64,000 nt of DNA from Candidatus Saccharimonadales bacterium (GCA_036388415.1 DASVRW010000002.1:603396-667395); one strand, 5' to 3'; positions 50,491-59,574 are shown, numbered from the stretch's first letter. A program made the numbers and translations. Notes: generated by a model not told the origin, from the sequence alone.

Positions 50491-52650
50491 TTATGCTTGG
50501 GATTTAGGAAGCAGCTTCGCCTTCGGTATCGTAAAGCCAAATGTACTGCCCTTGTTTTCTTTACTTTCGAAAATTACCGCGCCACCCTGTGCCACAATCA
50601 CCTTTTTCGCCATAAAGAGGCCAAGGCCGGTTCCATCTGGCCGTTCACGGCGGGCATTAATCGCCCGGTAAAATTTTGTAAACAAATGATGCTGCTCCAA
50701 TTTCGGCACCCCGATGCCGTCGTCTATGACACGAAGCTCGACAGCATTTGGCCGGTCTTTTAGCTCCACCCTGACATGTCCCCCGGACGGCGTATAATGC
50801 AGCGCGTTGTCGATAAAGTTCATGACTACCTGCCGGGTTTTGGTCTCATCAAGCAGCAGCATTGGGAATTCCTTGGGTTTATCAAACGTCAACTCCAATG
50901 ACCGGCTAGCCGCTGTCTCCCGCAACTGCCCAATCTCTTCACTAATCAAATGCGCTAGATTGAGCGGTACCGGGTCAATTACAAACTTACCCGTCTTGAG
51001 CCGCGACACGTTTAGCAGATCAGCAATCAAGAACACCATCCGCTGCGAACTCATAAACGCCTGATTCAACATCTTCTTCTGCAGCGGCGTCACCGTCCCC
51101 GCATCACCCTCGATCACCATACTCAAATAGCCCTTCACCGCCGTCAGCGGCGTCCGCAACTGATGCGAAGCCATGGATATGAAGTCGTCTTTCGTCTCGT
51201 CAAGAGCTTCGAGCTTGGCGTTCGTGTGGCGAAGCTGCATCGTTGCGTCGTCCACCCGCTGCTGCAGAGTAACGTTGAATTTTTGAATTTCTTCAAATCT
51301 AAGCGCGTTTTGGATGGCTATCGATAATACGTCAGACATGGCTTCAAGTGCGGTTGCGTCTTTTGTATTATAGCTATTTCCACTTTTCTTGTATCCCAAT
51401 AGAATGTAACCGAAACCATTTTCATCATCAGATACATTACTTGATAATTTCACCAATACGGCAACATTATTTTTTATAAGCATCTGCTTTAGCTCGTGTT
51501 GATCTATGTCAATATGGTCTGCAATAACAACATGAGATCCAGGCGTAAGAACTATAGTTTGCACTCTGTTCATATCAGATGCAGAAATCTTTTTGTTGTC
51601 TGTGCCTATAAATCTTAGACGGGATATTTTTGTTTCATTAAGCGCAAAAATACAAAATTCAGCCTTTAGTGCCTGGGCTATGAGACTTGAGCTGTTATGC
51701 AGTAGATGGCTCAGATCTACAGTCGATGCTAGTACTTTATTGAGATCCCCAAGAACGACTGCGGCGTCGTATGAATCTCGGAAAAATATTTTTGACGTTG
51801 TTTTGTCAAACCAAGATCTCAGATTTCCAAAATTCAATGCGGCTATTGTCCCGAATACAACCCCCACTAAAAATTTAGATAACTCGAATTCAAATCCCAT
51901 AATCACTATGCCCAGGATATATACGGCAGGAGCAATATAAACCACGCTCAGCACTAATACGGTCAACGTGTAGGCAGCAGCACGTATTGCGAAGAATTTT
52001 ATATCAAAAAGCCGCTTGTAGACCATTGCATAGCTAATGATTGCTATCATTATGAACGCCGATAGGGGCCTTAGAAATTGTGCATTTTGATTGTTAGCGA
52101 ATACAATACCGGACAATAATGTGCCTATGAGAAAAGGGAGAAATGCAGCAAAAAACAAATATGTCTGATTTTTTTCCTGTTGCGAAAGTTTACGAAGCCG
52201 AATTGCCAGCACGATAAAGCCAGCAACAATATATGCTAGCACCATGAGTGTCTGGTATTTATACAACGGCCCGAAAAGTAGTGAAGCGTTACCGCTTTGT
52301 TCTGACTCTATTATGAGTAGCTTGGAAAAAGAATATGGTCCAAACAATAATAATGGAGCTGCAAGGATTAAGCCGTACCGCTTATAATCAAACTTATAAG
52401 ACGGATACGCAAAAGTAAAAGCCAAGAAAATTGGCGTAATGATTTCTGTTGCAATGAATCCCAAACCCAGCCAAAAAGTAGTATTAACATTCTGATCAAT
52501 AAAATATTGGGTTATGAGCCAGAGAGCTACGCTGTACGAAAAAAGTGCATAGTATACATGCGCTTGCTTTTTTTGTCTTGACAGCACAAATGTACCGGTT
52601 AGTAGAATTCCGACTATACTCATCCAATATAAAATTGTCTGCAAAAGCAT
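50491..52650 (-). CDS. Sensor histidine kinase with 7TM and GAF domains
   Basis: A 719-residue sensor kinase. The first 260 residues hold about eight hydrophobic helices of the histidine-kinase N-terminal 7TM type. A GAF-like domain lies near 290-440. The HisKA box is DDFISMASHQLRTPLTAVKGYLSM (phospho-His in SHQLRTP). The HATPase has MNFIDNALHYTPSGG (N box), VIDDGIGVP (G1) and PDGTGLGLFMAKKV (G2). No response regulator is adjacent on this strand; the lone receivers at 56139 and 56610 are candidate partners. Confidence 0.93.
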   Translation of the reverse strand: MLLQTILYWMSIVGILLTGTFVLSRQKKQAHVYYALFSYSVALWLITQYFIDQNVNTTFWLGLGFIATEIITPIFLAFTFAYPSYKFDYKRYGLILAAPLLLFGPYSFSKLLIIESEQSGNASLLFGPLYKYQTLMVLAYIVAGFIVLAIRLRKLSQQEKNQTYLFFAAFLPFLIGTLLSGIVFANNQNAQFLRPLSAFIMIAIISYAMVYKRLFDIKFFAIRAAAYTLTVLVLSVVYIAPAVYILGIVIMGFEFELSKFLVGVVFGTIAALNFGNLRSWFDKTTSKIFFRDSYDAAVVLGDLNKVLASTVDLSHLLHNSSSLIAQALKAEFCIFALNETKISRLRFIGTDNKKISASDMNRVQTIVLTPGSHVVIADHIDIDQHELKQMLIKNNVAVLVKLSSNVSDDENGFGYILLGYKKSGNSYNTKDATALEAMSDVLSIAIQNALRFEEIQKFNVTLQQRVDDATMQLRHTNAKLEALDETKDDFISMASHQLRTPLTAVKGYLSMVIEGDAGTVTPLQKKMLNQAFMSSQRMVFLIADLLNVSRLKTGKFVIDPVPLNLAHLISEEIGQLRETAASRSLELTFDKPKEFPMLLLDETKTRQVVMNFIDNALHYTPSGGHVRVELKDRPNAVELRVIDDGIGVPKLEQHHLFTKFYRAINARRERPDGTGLGLFMAKKVIVAQGGAVIFESKENKGSTFGFTIPKAKLLPKSQA

Positions 52651-52696
52651 ATGCTACTTTAAGCATAATCTTTTCAAGTAAAAATACTAGAGCAAA

Positions 52697-53635
52697 CTAA
52701 GCCAACTCGCTTGCAGCTACTGTGTATTTCTTATAATAGCCGATTGGCTGTTGATTTCGCTTGCTTTGTCGTAACCCTTCAATTCCTAAATCCTGTTCAT
52801 TGTTAACATAGTCGACACCATGTTCAGAATATATATATCTTAACGTCTGAACCATCAGGAATTCATATGCTTTATTATAGATCACATTTGCTTTGCCGAA
52901 ATGAGTAATTGCATAATCATCATGAACTTCGTATATACAGAAACCTTCCATCTTGCCGTCTATATATATCGCTAAGCATTCAATTTTCAGTTTTTCACTT
53001 AAGCACGTGGCAGCATTGAGAATTCTACTGATTGCGCTAAGTTCATTTTGTGCATTTATCGAGCCTTCCGTTCCCATAAAGGCCCATTCATAAGCCAATT
53101 TTTTAATTTCATTCAGTACAAAATCATCAGACAAGTCAACGATTTTAACTACTGTCCGATCACCATACAATTTTTCGAATTTATTAATGTTCTTGCGTTT
53201 ATTTGCAAATTCTTTGCCTTCCAGCATCATGTATTTTTTTGCCGATAAAATGTAGTCATGATTGTCAGGATCTTCGTCTACGTGAAGATTTTGGTCACTG
53301 ATGAGCTGTTTTGCCACAGTCTCGGGCACGCATACTAGTTTATTACTGTACACATCGTTATTTTTTGCGAATTCAAGAAGCGCACGGCTCGTACCTCCTA
53401 TATCGCTATCTCCAAGCACGCTCAAAACCCAGGTATCCTGTAGATAATCCTTAAACGACAAAACAAGATTATCATTATGTAGGCTTAATCGGCATGCGTT
53501 GTCGGTATCCCAGCTATAAAGGCTCACATAATTAAAATCGGAATACGGCTCGTATTTATCTACGTAAGCTGCGTATGTCTCATAATCAACGTCATGAAAA
53601 TCTATGAAATCCGGGAAAGTAGGTATGTATGTCAT
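52697..53635 (-). CDS. DUF2156-like (LPG-synthase C-terminal) acyltransferase
   Basis: A 312-residue protein of the GNAT-related DUF2156 fold, the catalytic domain of phosphatidylglycerol lysyltransferases. The C-terminal part shows GFCIYEVHDDYAITHFGKAN and VDYVNNEQDLGIEGLRQSKRNQQPIGYY, matching the family ending where an N-x-E-Q-D-L-G-x-x-G-L-R motif precedes the lysine-rich tail. It likely transfers an acyl or aminoacyl group. There is no membrane flippase domain. GAGG precedes the ATG. It is the third gene of the decarboxylase operon, ten bases after the second. Confidence 0.75.
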   Translation of the reverse strand: MTYIPTFPDFIDFHDVDYETYAAYVDKYEPYSDFNYVSLYSWDTDNACRLSLHNDNLVLSFKDYLQDTWVLSVLGDSDIGGTSRALLEFAKNNDVYSNKLVCVPETVAKQLISDQNLHVDEDPDNHDYILSAKKYMMLEGKEFANKRKNINKFEKLYGDRTVVKIVDLSDDFVLNEIKKLAYEWAFMGTEGSINAQNELSAISRILNAATCLSEKLKIECLAIYIDGKMEGFCIYEVHDDYAITHFGKANVIYNKAYEFLMVQTLRYIYSEHGVDYVNNEQDLGIEGLRQSKRNQQPIGYYKKYTVAASELA

Positions 53636-53645
53636 GATATAGCCT

Positions 53646-55370
53646 CTACTCTTCTCGATTTCTAATCGCGTAATAATTCAAGCGGGACTTTGGTTGTTGT
53701 ATGTCACTGATCTTGCCCGCTCCAGACTTCCAAATGCATAGGCGTACGCCTTTGGGAACATATTTGGCGCTTATGTCACCACATTCAAAGGTGAGGACAG
53801 ATGACGAATCTTTAAGCCGCGCAGTTTGCATCAGCAGCTTAATCAGAGAATAACTATGGAAGCCAGCTCGATGCTCCTTGTCTGTTACTATTCCCGTAAA
53901 TATGTAAATATTTTCGGTATCAAAAGCCTCAGGATATTGATCTCGGTAGTATGTTTCATCTAACCATGGGCAATGCGAAAAATCCGTTACAAATAGCGCA
54001 AGTCCCGTGACCTTACCCTCTTCCCTGTGCACGACCTTTACAACATTCGGGTCTTTCAAAACAGTCATAAAAGCCTTATGGTCGAAGCCTGCATTTATTG
54101 GGTGCTCTTTTCCGAGATGAGCAAAAGGCATGTCATACATATCCCATAACTTTTCAGCATCTTCACCCTCGATCGTTTCAACCATAGCCGGTCCGGACGA
54201 TGGGTCAAAATTAATTTCTCCATTCTCAACCGCTTCTACATATTGATCAAAAAGTCGCTTTCCAGGCTTGAACTCAAGACTCTCTTGATCTTTATACTGT
54301 ATGGTTCCCGAGTACTGATCGAGGTAACGGTCTTGACTGCCGCCGCCCAGTTTTTCACGCACCATACCGTTTGCATTTGCCATCGTTTCAAAAAGATCGC
54401 CATGAACTTCTTCATCGCTCGTTACCGTATCATAGACAATGACTCCACCATCATGCACGACAGATTCAATGATTTGTTGTGCATTGTCATTTTGGGTTAT
54501 CTCAATTGGAGGATGAGCATAATAATACAATTTGTCCGTATCGTACTGTTCTTCTAGGTATTTTCTGTTATACCAATACAGTTCTTTTAATGGAACAAGC
54601 ATCGGCTCAAACCTTTTTTTGCCCGTATTCTTATCTTCAACGCATATTTTGATGACATCTGGGTTCTGAAGGGCTTGGTCCCTATCTTCAATTGACAAGC
54701 CGAGTCTCTGCGGTGCTAGTCGATGAGGCTTTGGTTCGCTTTCAGTATCTTCTGATACAGAAAATTTATTCTTACCCCATTTATATGCGCCCAATACCGT
54801 GCCGACAGCCAATGCGCCAGCCGCTAGTTCGGTTGTAGAAATATGCTGTATGCCTTCAGCTGCTAAAATCGCTTGACCAGTTGTTACGACACTGATGCCA
54901 GCCGCAGAAGTAAGGCCGTATTTACGATTCAGCCAGCGAGAGCGATGAGGGTCCTGAACATGCTTTGCGAGCGTTACTACAGCCGAGCCACCAGTTAGAG
55001 CAAGAACAGATTCAGCCATCAATCCAGTTTTGGGTATTTTGTTACCCGTCATATTACGGAATCTGGCATTTACTTTGTCGATTATGCCGCCGCCACTTTT
55101 CGTATCGAGCACATCTGCCGTAGTAATCGCAGCTGCGCCTTCAATTGCAAATGTTGACGCTCCAGCAATCACAGCAGCCGAGGCTGAGTCACCATACTTT
55201 AACGCAGCACCAAAAGCAGCTAAACGCATCGCTTCATTGAGCGGTGTAATTTCTGCAATCAAAATAGAACTTGCAACCATTTTACCGGCAACATTGCTTG
55301 TCCAGTTTGTATACTGAACCGCCGGCTGAGCATATTCGCCAATTACTAAGTTGTCTTGAGGGTGTTCCAT
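53646..55370 (-). CDS. Membrane-associated protein with GNAT-like C-terminus
   Basis: A 574-residue protein. The first 220 residues contain several weakly hydrophobic, Ala/Gly-rich helices (AAVIAGASTFAIEGAAAITT; AESVLALTGGSAVVTLA; ELAAGALAVGTVLGAYKW). The C-terminal 350 residues are soluble, with VTGLALFVTDFSHCPWLD and IYIFTGIVTDKEHRAGFHSYSLIKLLMQTA, which look like the core of a GNAT fold, though the CoA loop is not canonical. It lies between the arginine decarboxylase and the DUF2156 gene with gaps of 20 and 10 bases. Function unknown. Confidence 0.6.
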   Translation of the reverse strand: MEHPQDNLVIGEYAQPAVQYTNWTSNVAGKMVASSILIAEITPLNEAMRLAAFGAALKYGDSASAAVIAGASTFAIEGAAAITTADVLDTKSGGGIIDKVNARFRNMTGNKIPKTGLMAESVLALTGGSAVVTLAKHVQDPHRSRWLNRKYGLTSAAGISVVTTGQAILAAEGIQHISTTELAAGALAVGTVLGAYKWGKNKFSVSEDTESEPKPHRLAPQRLGLSIEDRDQALQNPDVIKICVEDKNTGKKRFEPMLVPLKELYWYNRKYLEEQYDTDKLYYYAHPPIEITQNDNAQQIIESVVHDGGVIVYDTVTSDEEVHGDLFETMANANGMVREKLGGGSQDRYLDQYSGTIQYKDQESLEFKPGKRLFDQYVEAVENGEINFDPSSGPAMVETIEGEDAEKLWDMYDMPFAHLGKEHPINAGFDHKAFMTVLKDPNVVKVVHREEGKVTGLALFVTDFSHCPWLDETYYRDQYPEAFDTENIYIFTGIVTDKEHRAGFHSYSLIKLLMQTARLKDSSSVLTFECGDISAKYVPKGVRLCIWKSGAGKISDIQQPKSRLNYYAIRNREE

Positions 55371-55390
55371 AATAGTAAGATTAGACGGAT

Positions 55391-55915
55391 CTAACTGATG
55401 AGCGTAGCATTGTTTTGCCAGTCACTCGACTGGTATACGGCAACAACCATGGCGCAAATTGGAGTACCCGTACATATCCCGCCTGTCACTTCCATATGAA
55501 TGGGGCTAAAGTCGATTCCACGGGTTTTCATAAGCGCGTTCAAGCTATCTTCAATATCGCGCCGCACAGCTGTTTCGCTTTCACCTTCGTGTTCAACGAA
55601 CAAGCCCTTGTTTGTTTCGGGATCTTGCACCCAACCAATGCCAGCCCACGCTTCCACATTAGGCGTATCAACGCGGTGTTCAGCCATAACAACATACAGT
55701 CTGTCACCCCAACCGCCTGGCATGAGGCTAGGTGGAATAGCTGTTCCTGATTGCTGGATTGTTACTTTCGAATTAGGAGGGATTACTGAACTTAGGCACA
55801 GAATATTGTAGTTAGCGATACCGGTAATATTGAGCGCTGCATCGAATGCTGCAAGCGTTGTAGGACCGGTGCCGATTCCAGATGCTAGTTGTATATTCAT
55901 TGGTTGATTTGACAT
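55391..55915 (-). CDS. pdaD: Pyruvoyl-dependent arginine decarboxylase
   Basis: A 174-residue enzyme predicted to turn arginine into agmatine, the first step of one polyamine route. The family start SGIGTGPTTLAAFDAALNITG and NYNILCLSSVIPPNSKV carry the self-cleavage pair Ser42-Ser43, where the second serine becomes the pyruvoyl cofactor. GDRLYVVMAEHR and AWAGIGWVQ follow, and the glutamate-containing ME-VTGG segment is near the end. It is first in a three-gene operon. The promoter TTGACA-17-TAATAT lies so close that the mRNA should start at the ATG. Bacterial symbol use varies; the family call is firm. Confidence 0.88.
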   Translation of the reverse strand: MSNQPMNIQLASGIGTGPTTLAAFDAALNITGIANYNILCLSSVIPPNSKVTIQQSGTAIPPSLMPGGWGDRLYVVMAEHRVDTPNVEAWAGIGWVQDPETNKGLFVEHEGESETAVRRDIEDSLNALMKTRGIDFSPIHMEVTGGICTGTPICAMVVAVYQSSDWQNNATLIS

Positions 55916-55921
55916 AGTGTT

Positions 55922-55950
55922 ATATTAGCATTATTGTTACAATTTGTCAA
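55922..55950 (-). promoter_or_regulatory. Leaderless promoter of the decarboxylase operon
   Basis: TTGACA (55950-55945), exactly 17 bases, TAATAT (55927-55922), then six bases to the ATG at 55915. Transcription would begin at or next to the A of the start codon, and no ribosome site is present. Confidence 0.85.
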
Positions 55951-56021
55951 TAAAGTTATACTCATCGATAAATTGAATTATCTGATCTTTGGGTTATCCA
56001 GTTTTTCGGAAACCTCGAGTT

Positions 56022-56062
56022 ATAAAAAAGGCGTACAGACCTGTGTGATGTCTGTACGCCTT
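56022..56062 (-). terminator. Perfect 13-bp hairpin with T-run on the minus strand
   Basis: AAGGCGTACAGAC and GTCTGTACGCCTT pair perfectly around nine bases. The A6 on the left gives a T-run on the minus strand. It separates the decarboxylase promoter from the receiver gene; no minus-strand gene directly upstream is visible. Confidence 0.75.
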
Positions 56063-56138
56063 AGGCTCGTAATGTGCTGATAACTAGTGGCAATATAGCA
56101 CGCTATGTGGTACAAAACAAGTACACGGAGTACACGGC

Positions 56139-56519
56139 ATGAACAACGGACAACCAAAGCGTGTCCTTCTCGTGGAGGATGACGAACCTATTCGAGCATT
56201 ATATTCCCTGAAGCTATCGCAGGAGGGATTTATCACGACGACGGCCAGCAATGGCCAGCTAGGGCTGCAAGCGGCGCAGCGCGATATGCCCGATTTGATA
56301 CTTTTAGACCTGCGCATGCCCGTCATGAGCGGCGACGAGATGTTGGCCCATATGCGAGCGACGGATTGGGGCAGCAGCATACGCGTGATTATACTCACGA
56401 ACATCAGCAAGAGTGAAGCGCCCCACGCGCTGCGGTTCCTGCATGTCGACCGCTATGTCACCAAAGTCCACCACACACCGTCACAGATTGTGGCCATTAT
56501 TCGTGAAGTGCTCAGCTAG
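56139..56519 (+). CDS. Stand-alone response-regulator receiver protein 1
   Basis: A 126-residue CheY-like protein: acidic pair VEDDEP, phospho-accepting Asp in LILLDLRMP (about residue 57), Thr in IILTN and Lys in YVTKVHH. There is no output domain, so it acts by protein contact. It is followed after 90 bases by a second receiver. The kinase at 50491 is the only histidine kinase in the window. Confidence 0.9.
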   Translation: MNNGQPKRVLLVEDDEPIRALYSLKLSQEGFITTTASNGQLGLQAAQRDMPDLILLDLRMPVMSGDEMLAHMRATDWGSSIRVIILTNISKSEAPHALRFLHVDRYVTKVHHTPSQIVAIIREVLS

Positions 56520-56609
56520 CAGCCGGGCGACGTATCGGTTACCAGCGCATAATGGCCCTGGTAAGCCGTTTGTTGCACTCCTTGAACCATATCGTATACA
56601 ATACCCTTC

Positions 56610-56993
56610 ATGACACAGTCTCACTACAAAATTGCGATTATCGAAGATGACCAGGCTATTTCACAGATGTACCGCTTCAAATTTGAGGCTGAGAATTTTA
56701 CAGTTAACACCGCCGAAAATGGCAAGCTCGGCTTGGAACTGATCGAGAAGATGAAGCCGGACATTATTTTGCTCGATATTATGATGCCGGAAATGACAGG
56801 CGACGAAATGCTGATCAAGCTGCGCGAGCTACCATGGGGTAAAGACATCAAAGTCATCATCCTGACCAATAAGGGCGAGCAGGAAATTCCAGATTCTATC
56901 AAGACGCTCAATGTCAGCGCCGTGGTACTAAAATCGGACATGACACCACGCCAAGTCGCCGAACTGGTCAAAAAACAACTCGCCGCGGCATGA
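56610..56993 (+). CDS. Stand-alone response-regulator receiver protein 2
   Basis: A 127-residue receiver: IEDDQAI, phospho-Asp in IILLDIMMPEMTG (about residue 54), Thr in IILTNKG, Lys in VVLKSDMTP. No output domain. Its stop overlaps the start of the MurD-like ligase by four bases (ATGA), so both are made together. This coupling suggests a link between signalling and cell-wall precursor synthesis. Confidence 0.9.
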   Translation: MTQSHYKIAIIEDDQAISQMYRFKFEAENFTVNTAENGKLGLELIEKMKPDIILLDIMMPEMTGDEMLIKLRELPWGKDIKVIILTNKGEQEIPDSIKTLNVSAVVLKSDMTPRQVAELVKKQLAAA

Positions 56994-58297
56994 AGATAGC
57001 GATTCTTGGTTACGGACTACAGGGCCGCTCCGCATACGACTATTGGAAGTCGAACGACAACCAGATTACAGTGTGCGACATAAACCAGTCCCTTGAGCTG
57101 CCAGCAGACATCACGCCTCAGCTTGGTCCCAACCACCTGCACGAGCTCGACCAATATGATCTGATCGTCCGGTCGCCGATTGTACATCCGCACGATATTG
57201 TGGCGGCCAACTCACCTGAAATTTTGCGTAAGGTTACGACGGTTACGAATGAGTTTATGAATATCTGCCCGACGCGCAATATTATCGGCGTGACCGGTAC
57301 CAAAGGCAAAGGCACCACCAGCACTATGATAGCCGACATGCTTGCGGCAGCCGGCAAAACGGTCCACCTGGGCGGCAACATCGGCACGCCACCGCTCGAC
57401 CTGCTAAAGAATGGCATCCAGCCAGACGACTGGGTAGTATTAGAGCTGGCAAATTTTCAACTGATTGACCTAAAAGTATCGCCGATGATCGGTGTCTGCC
57501 TGATGGTCGTCCCGGAACACCTCAACTGGCATGCCGACATGGCGGAGTACGTGGCAGCCAAACAGCAGCTGTTCGTATGGCAAACGTTTGATGATATCGC
57601 GATTTATTATCATCGTAATGAATACTCGGTGACTATCGCCGGAGCCGGCAACGGCGCCAAGCTTCCCTACTTTGCGGCACCCGGCGCGGTCATCGACGAG
57701 GGCTGCATTAGTATCGGCGGGCAGATCATTTGCCATACTGATGAGCTGCAGCTACTGGGCGAGCATAATTGGCAAAACGCCTGTGCCGCCGTCACGGCTG
57801 CTTGGCAAATTACACACAGCGTTACGGCGCTTCGAAGCGTCCTGACAACGTTTACTGGGCTTGAGCACCGGCTGGAGCACGTCCGTGAACTGCACGGCGT
57901 CAACTATTATGATGATTCATTCGGCACGACTCCCGAGACTGCTATCGTTGCCATTCAGGCCTTTGCGCAGCCAAAAGTCATCATCCTGGGAGGTTCTGAT
58001 AAAGCTGCCGATTACAGCGAGCTGGCAGCCATCGTCAAGAAATGTAATGTTCGCAAAGTAGTACTGATCGGCGATCAGGCCCCGCGCCTACAAGCAGCCT
58101 TAGAAGCTGCCACATTCACCGACTTTGTCGCTGGTGGTTCAAACATGGACGAGATTGTCCAGACTGCTCGCAGTGCCGCCCAACCAGGCGATGTTGTACT
58201 GCTGTCAACCGCTTGCGCCAGTTTTGATATGTTCAAAGATTACAAAGACCGCGGTGACAAATTTACATCGGCAGTCGAGAAACTATCTACCGGTTGA
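56990..58297 (+). CDS. murD: Mur ligase, MurD-like
   Basis: A 435-residue ATP-dependent ligase of the MurD type, which adds D-glutamate to UDP-MurNAc-Ala. The N-terminal Rossmann part (KIAILGYGLQGRSAYDYW) precedes the ATP loop GVTGTKGKGTTSTMIADML at about 103-121 (the usual GTNGKTTT is changed to GTKGKGTT). Next come GGNIGTPPLD, ELANFQL (usually ELSSFQL), PEHLNWH, the central LLGEHNWQNACAA and FTGLEHRLE. The C-terminal KVIILGGSDKAADYSEL is typical of MurD. Confidence 0.9.
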   Translation: MKIAILGYGLQGRSAYDYWKSNDNQITVCDINQSLELPADITPQLGPNHLHELDQYDLIVRSPIVHPHDIVAANSPEILRKVTTVTNEFMNICPTRNIIGVTGTKGKGTTSTMIADMLAAAGKTVHLGGNIGTPPLDLLKNGIQPDDWVVLELANFQLIDLKVSPMIGVCLMVVPEHLNWHADMAEYVAAKQQLFVWQTFDDIAIYYHRNEYSVTIAGAGNGAKLPYFAAPGAVIDEGCISIGGQIICHTDELQLLGEHNWQNACAAVTAAWQITHSVTALRSVLTTFTGLEHRLEHVRELHGVNYYDDSFGTTPETAIVAIQAFAQPKVIILGGSDKAADYSELAAIVKKCNVRKVVLIGDQAPRLQAALEAATFTDFVAGGSNMDEIVQTARSAAQPGDVVLLSTACASFDMFKDYKDRGDKFTSAVEKLSTG

Positions 58298-58299
58298 AT

Positions 58300-58551
58300 T
58301 TAATATTCTAGTACGAATTTAGTAGCGTTTTGCCCTAGATCAGCGTCATTAAGGATGAGGCGTCCGACGCCATCTCCGACAAAATCAGGCGTTACGGCGC
58401 TTAGGACCTTCCGGCTATTCGCGGTGAGATCAGTTATATTCGCAGCGCCAGTCAGAGCGACCAATGTGAGAGCGCCGATGGCGAACGCTTGTCTCGGTGT
58501 CGGTAGATTTTCAAATATATCGTGGTTACCTGTTCGAGAAACTATCTTCAT
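58300..58551 (-). CDS. Small protein with one hydrophobic helix
   Basis: An 83-residue protein with a hydrophobic helix (AFAIGALTLVALTGAANI) and a polar C-terminus (LILNDADLGQNATKFVLEY). I use ATG 58551: the ATG at 58560 lies inside the -10 box of a good promoter, while 58551 is where transcription should begin. It ends three bases from the MurD gene, convergent. No family recognised. Confidence 0.55.
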   Translation of the reverse strand: MKIVSRTGNHDIFENLPTPRQAFAIGALTLVALTGAANITDLTANSRKVLSAVTPDFVGDGVGRLILNDADLGQNATKFVLEY

Positions 58552-58558
58552 AGATAAC

Positions 58559-58586
58559 ATAGTACACTATTCTGCTGATTTGTCAA
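58559..58586 (-). promoter_or_regulatory. Leaderless promoter of the small membrane protein
   Basis: TTGACA (58586-58581), 16 bases, TACTAT (58564-58559), then seven bases to the ATG at 58551. No ribosome site. It lies just inside the 3' end of folD. Confidence 0.75.
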
Positions 58587-59403
58587 TGCTTATGCTTTTC
58601 TGCATTGTCTCGCGAGCCGCCCGGATGACATTGTCGAACAGAGCGCAGATGGTCAATGGGCCGACACCGCCCTTGGTTGGTGTAATCGTCAGATCATCGC
58701 GTTCGTAGACCTCCGCAGCCAAGTCGCCGACAGTCTTGCCCTGCTCGCCGGCCACACCAGCGTCAACGACAACAGCACCGTGCTTGATCATGTCCGGTGT
58801 AATCAGTCCGGGCCTGCCGGTGGCTGTGATAATGACATCTGCGGCCAGGCAGCTGGCCTGGATATCTGGAGTTTTGCGGTCAACTACTTCGAGATCAATT
58901 CCAGAACTGTTTAGCATTCGCTCAAGCGGTTGGCCGACCAGCTTGCCTCTGCCGACGAGCACGACTTTTTTGCCCTTCAGGTCGATATTGTAGCCGGCCA
59001 GCAGCCATAGAATTGCCATCGGCGTCGCCGGATCGTAGATGATATCCTGCCCCAGTCCATCAACATCTTTAATCGGTAAGACAGCATTGACGATCTCGTC
59101 GGTTTGCGATGGATCTTCAAGCGGCAATTGCACGATGATGCCATGCACCGCCGGGTCGTTATTGAGCGCGGCAATGGTTGTTAGCGCTTCCGATTGCTGA
59201 ATGCGGTGGATGTCGACGTCAATCAGAATGTCAGCACCGTATCTGGTTTTCATACGCATGTAGACATCGATGGCCGGGTGTTCAATCGTTACGACAATTG
59301 CAAGTTTCGGGAATATTTCGTGGGCTTGCCGCAGCGCCCGGACCTGCCGGGCTTGGCGCTCTTGAATAAAATCCGCTAGTTCGCGGCCATTTAACATCTT
59401 CAT
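58567..59403 (-). CDS. folD: Methylenetetrahydrofolate dehydrogenase/cyclohydrolase FolD
   Basis: A 278-residue bifunctional folate enzyme. Catalytic YMRMK (Tyr and Lys) follows AIDV; QLPLE, PIKDVDGLG, the NADP loop GRGKLVGQPLERML and GGVGPLT are all present with small deviations from consensus. The start at 59403 is chosen because an extended -10 (TG-T-TACAAT, 59416-59411) lies seven bases before it, giving a leaderless mRNA; the open frame continues 33 bases upstream. It is transcribed away from tRNA-Lys. Confidence 0.93.
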   Translation of the reverse strand: MKMLNGRELADFIQERQARQVRALRQAHEIFPKLAIVVTIEHPAIDVYMRMKTRYGADILIDVDIHRIQQSEALTTIAALNNDPAVHGIIVQLPLEDPSQTDEIVNAVLPIKDVDGLGQDIIYDPATPMAILWLLAGYNIDLKGKKVVLVGRGKLVGQPLERMLNSSGIDLEVVDRKTPDIQASCLAADVIITATGRPGLITPDMIKHGAVVVDAGVAGEQGKTVGDLAAEVYERDDLTITPTKGGVGPLTICALFDNVIRAARETMQKSISIDKSAE

Positions 59404-59497
59404 CACAACTATTGTAACAGATGCGGCCCCTTGCATGTGTGATAGCCCCGGACTTGCAATAACAGAGGTATTTTGCTAAAGTAGCACAGTTATCTAT

Positions 59498-59574
59498 GGG
59501 CCAGTAGCTCAGCTGGTTAGAGCACCTGCCTCTTAAGCAGGGTGTCGAGGGTTCGAGTCCCTCCTGGCCCTCCA
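59498..59574 (+). tRNA. tRNA-Lys(CTT)
   Basis: A 77-base cloverleaf with encoded CCA. Acceptor GGGCCAG/CTGGCCC, anticodon stem CCTGC/GCAGG around CTCTTAA (anticodon CTT), T-loop TTCGAGT. The 3' part (from 59533) is also the antisense end of the serine recombinase gene. Confidence 0.96.
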
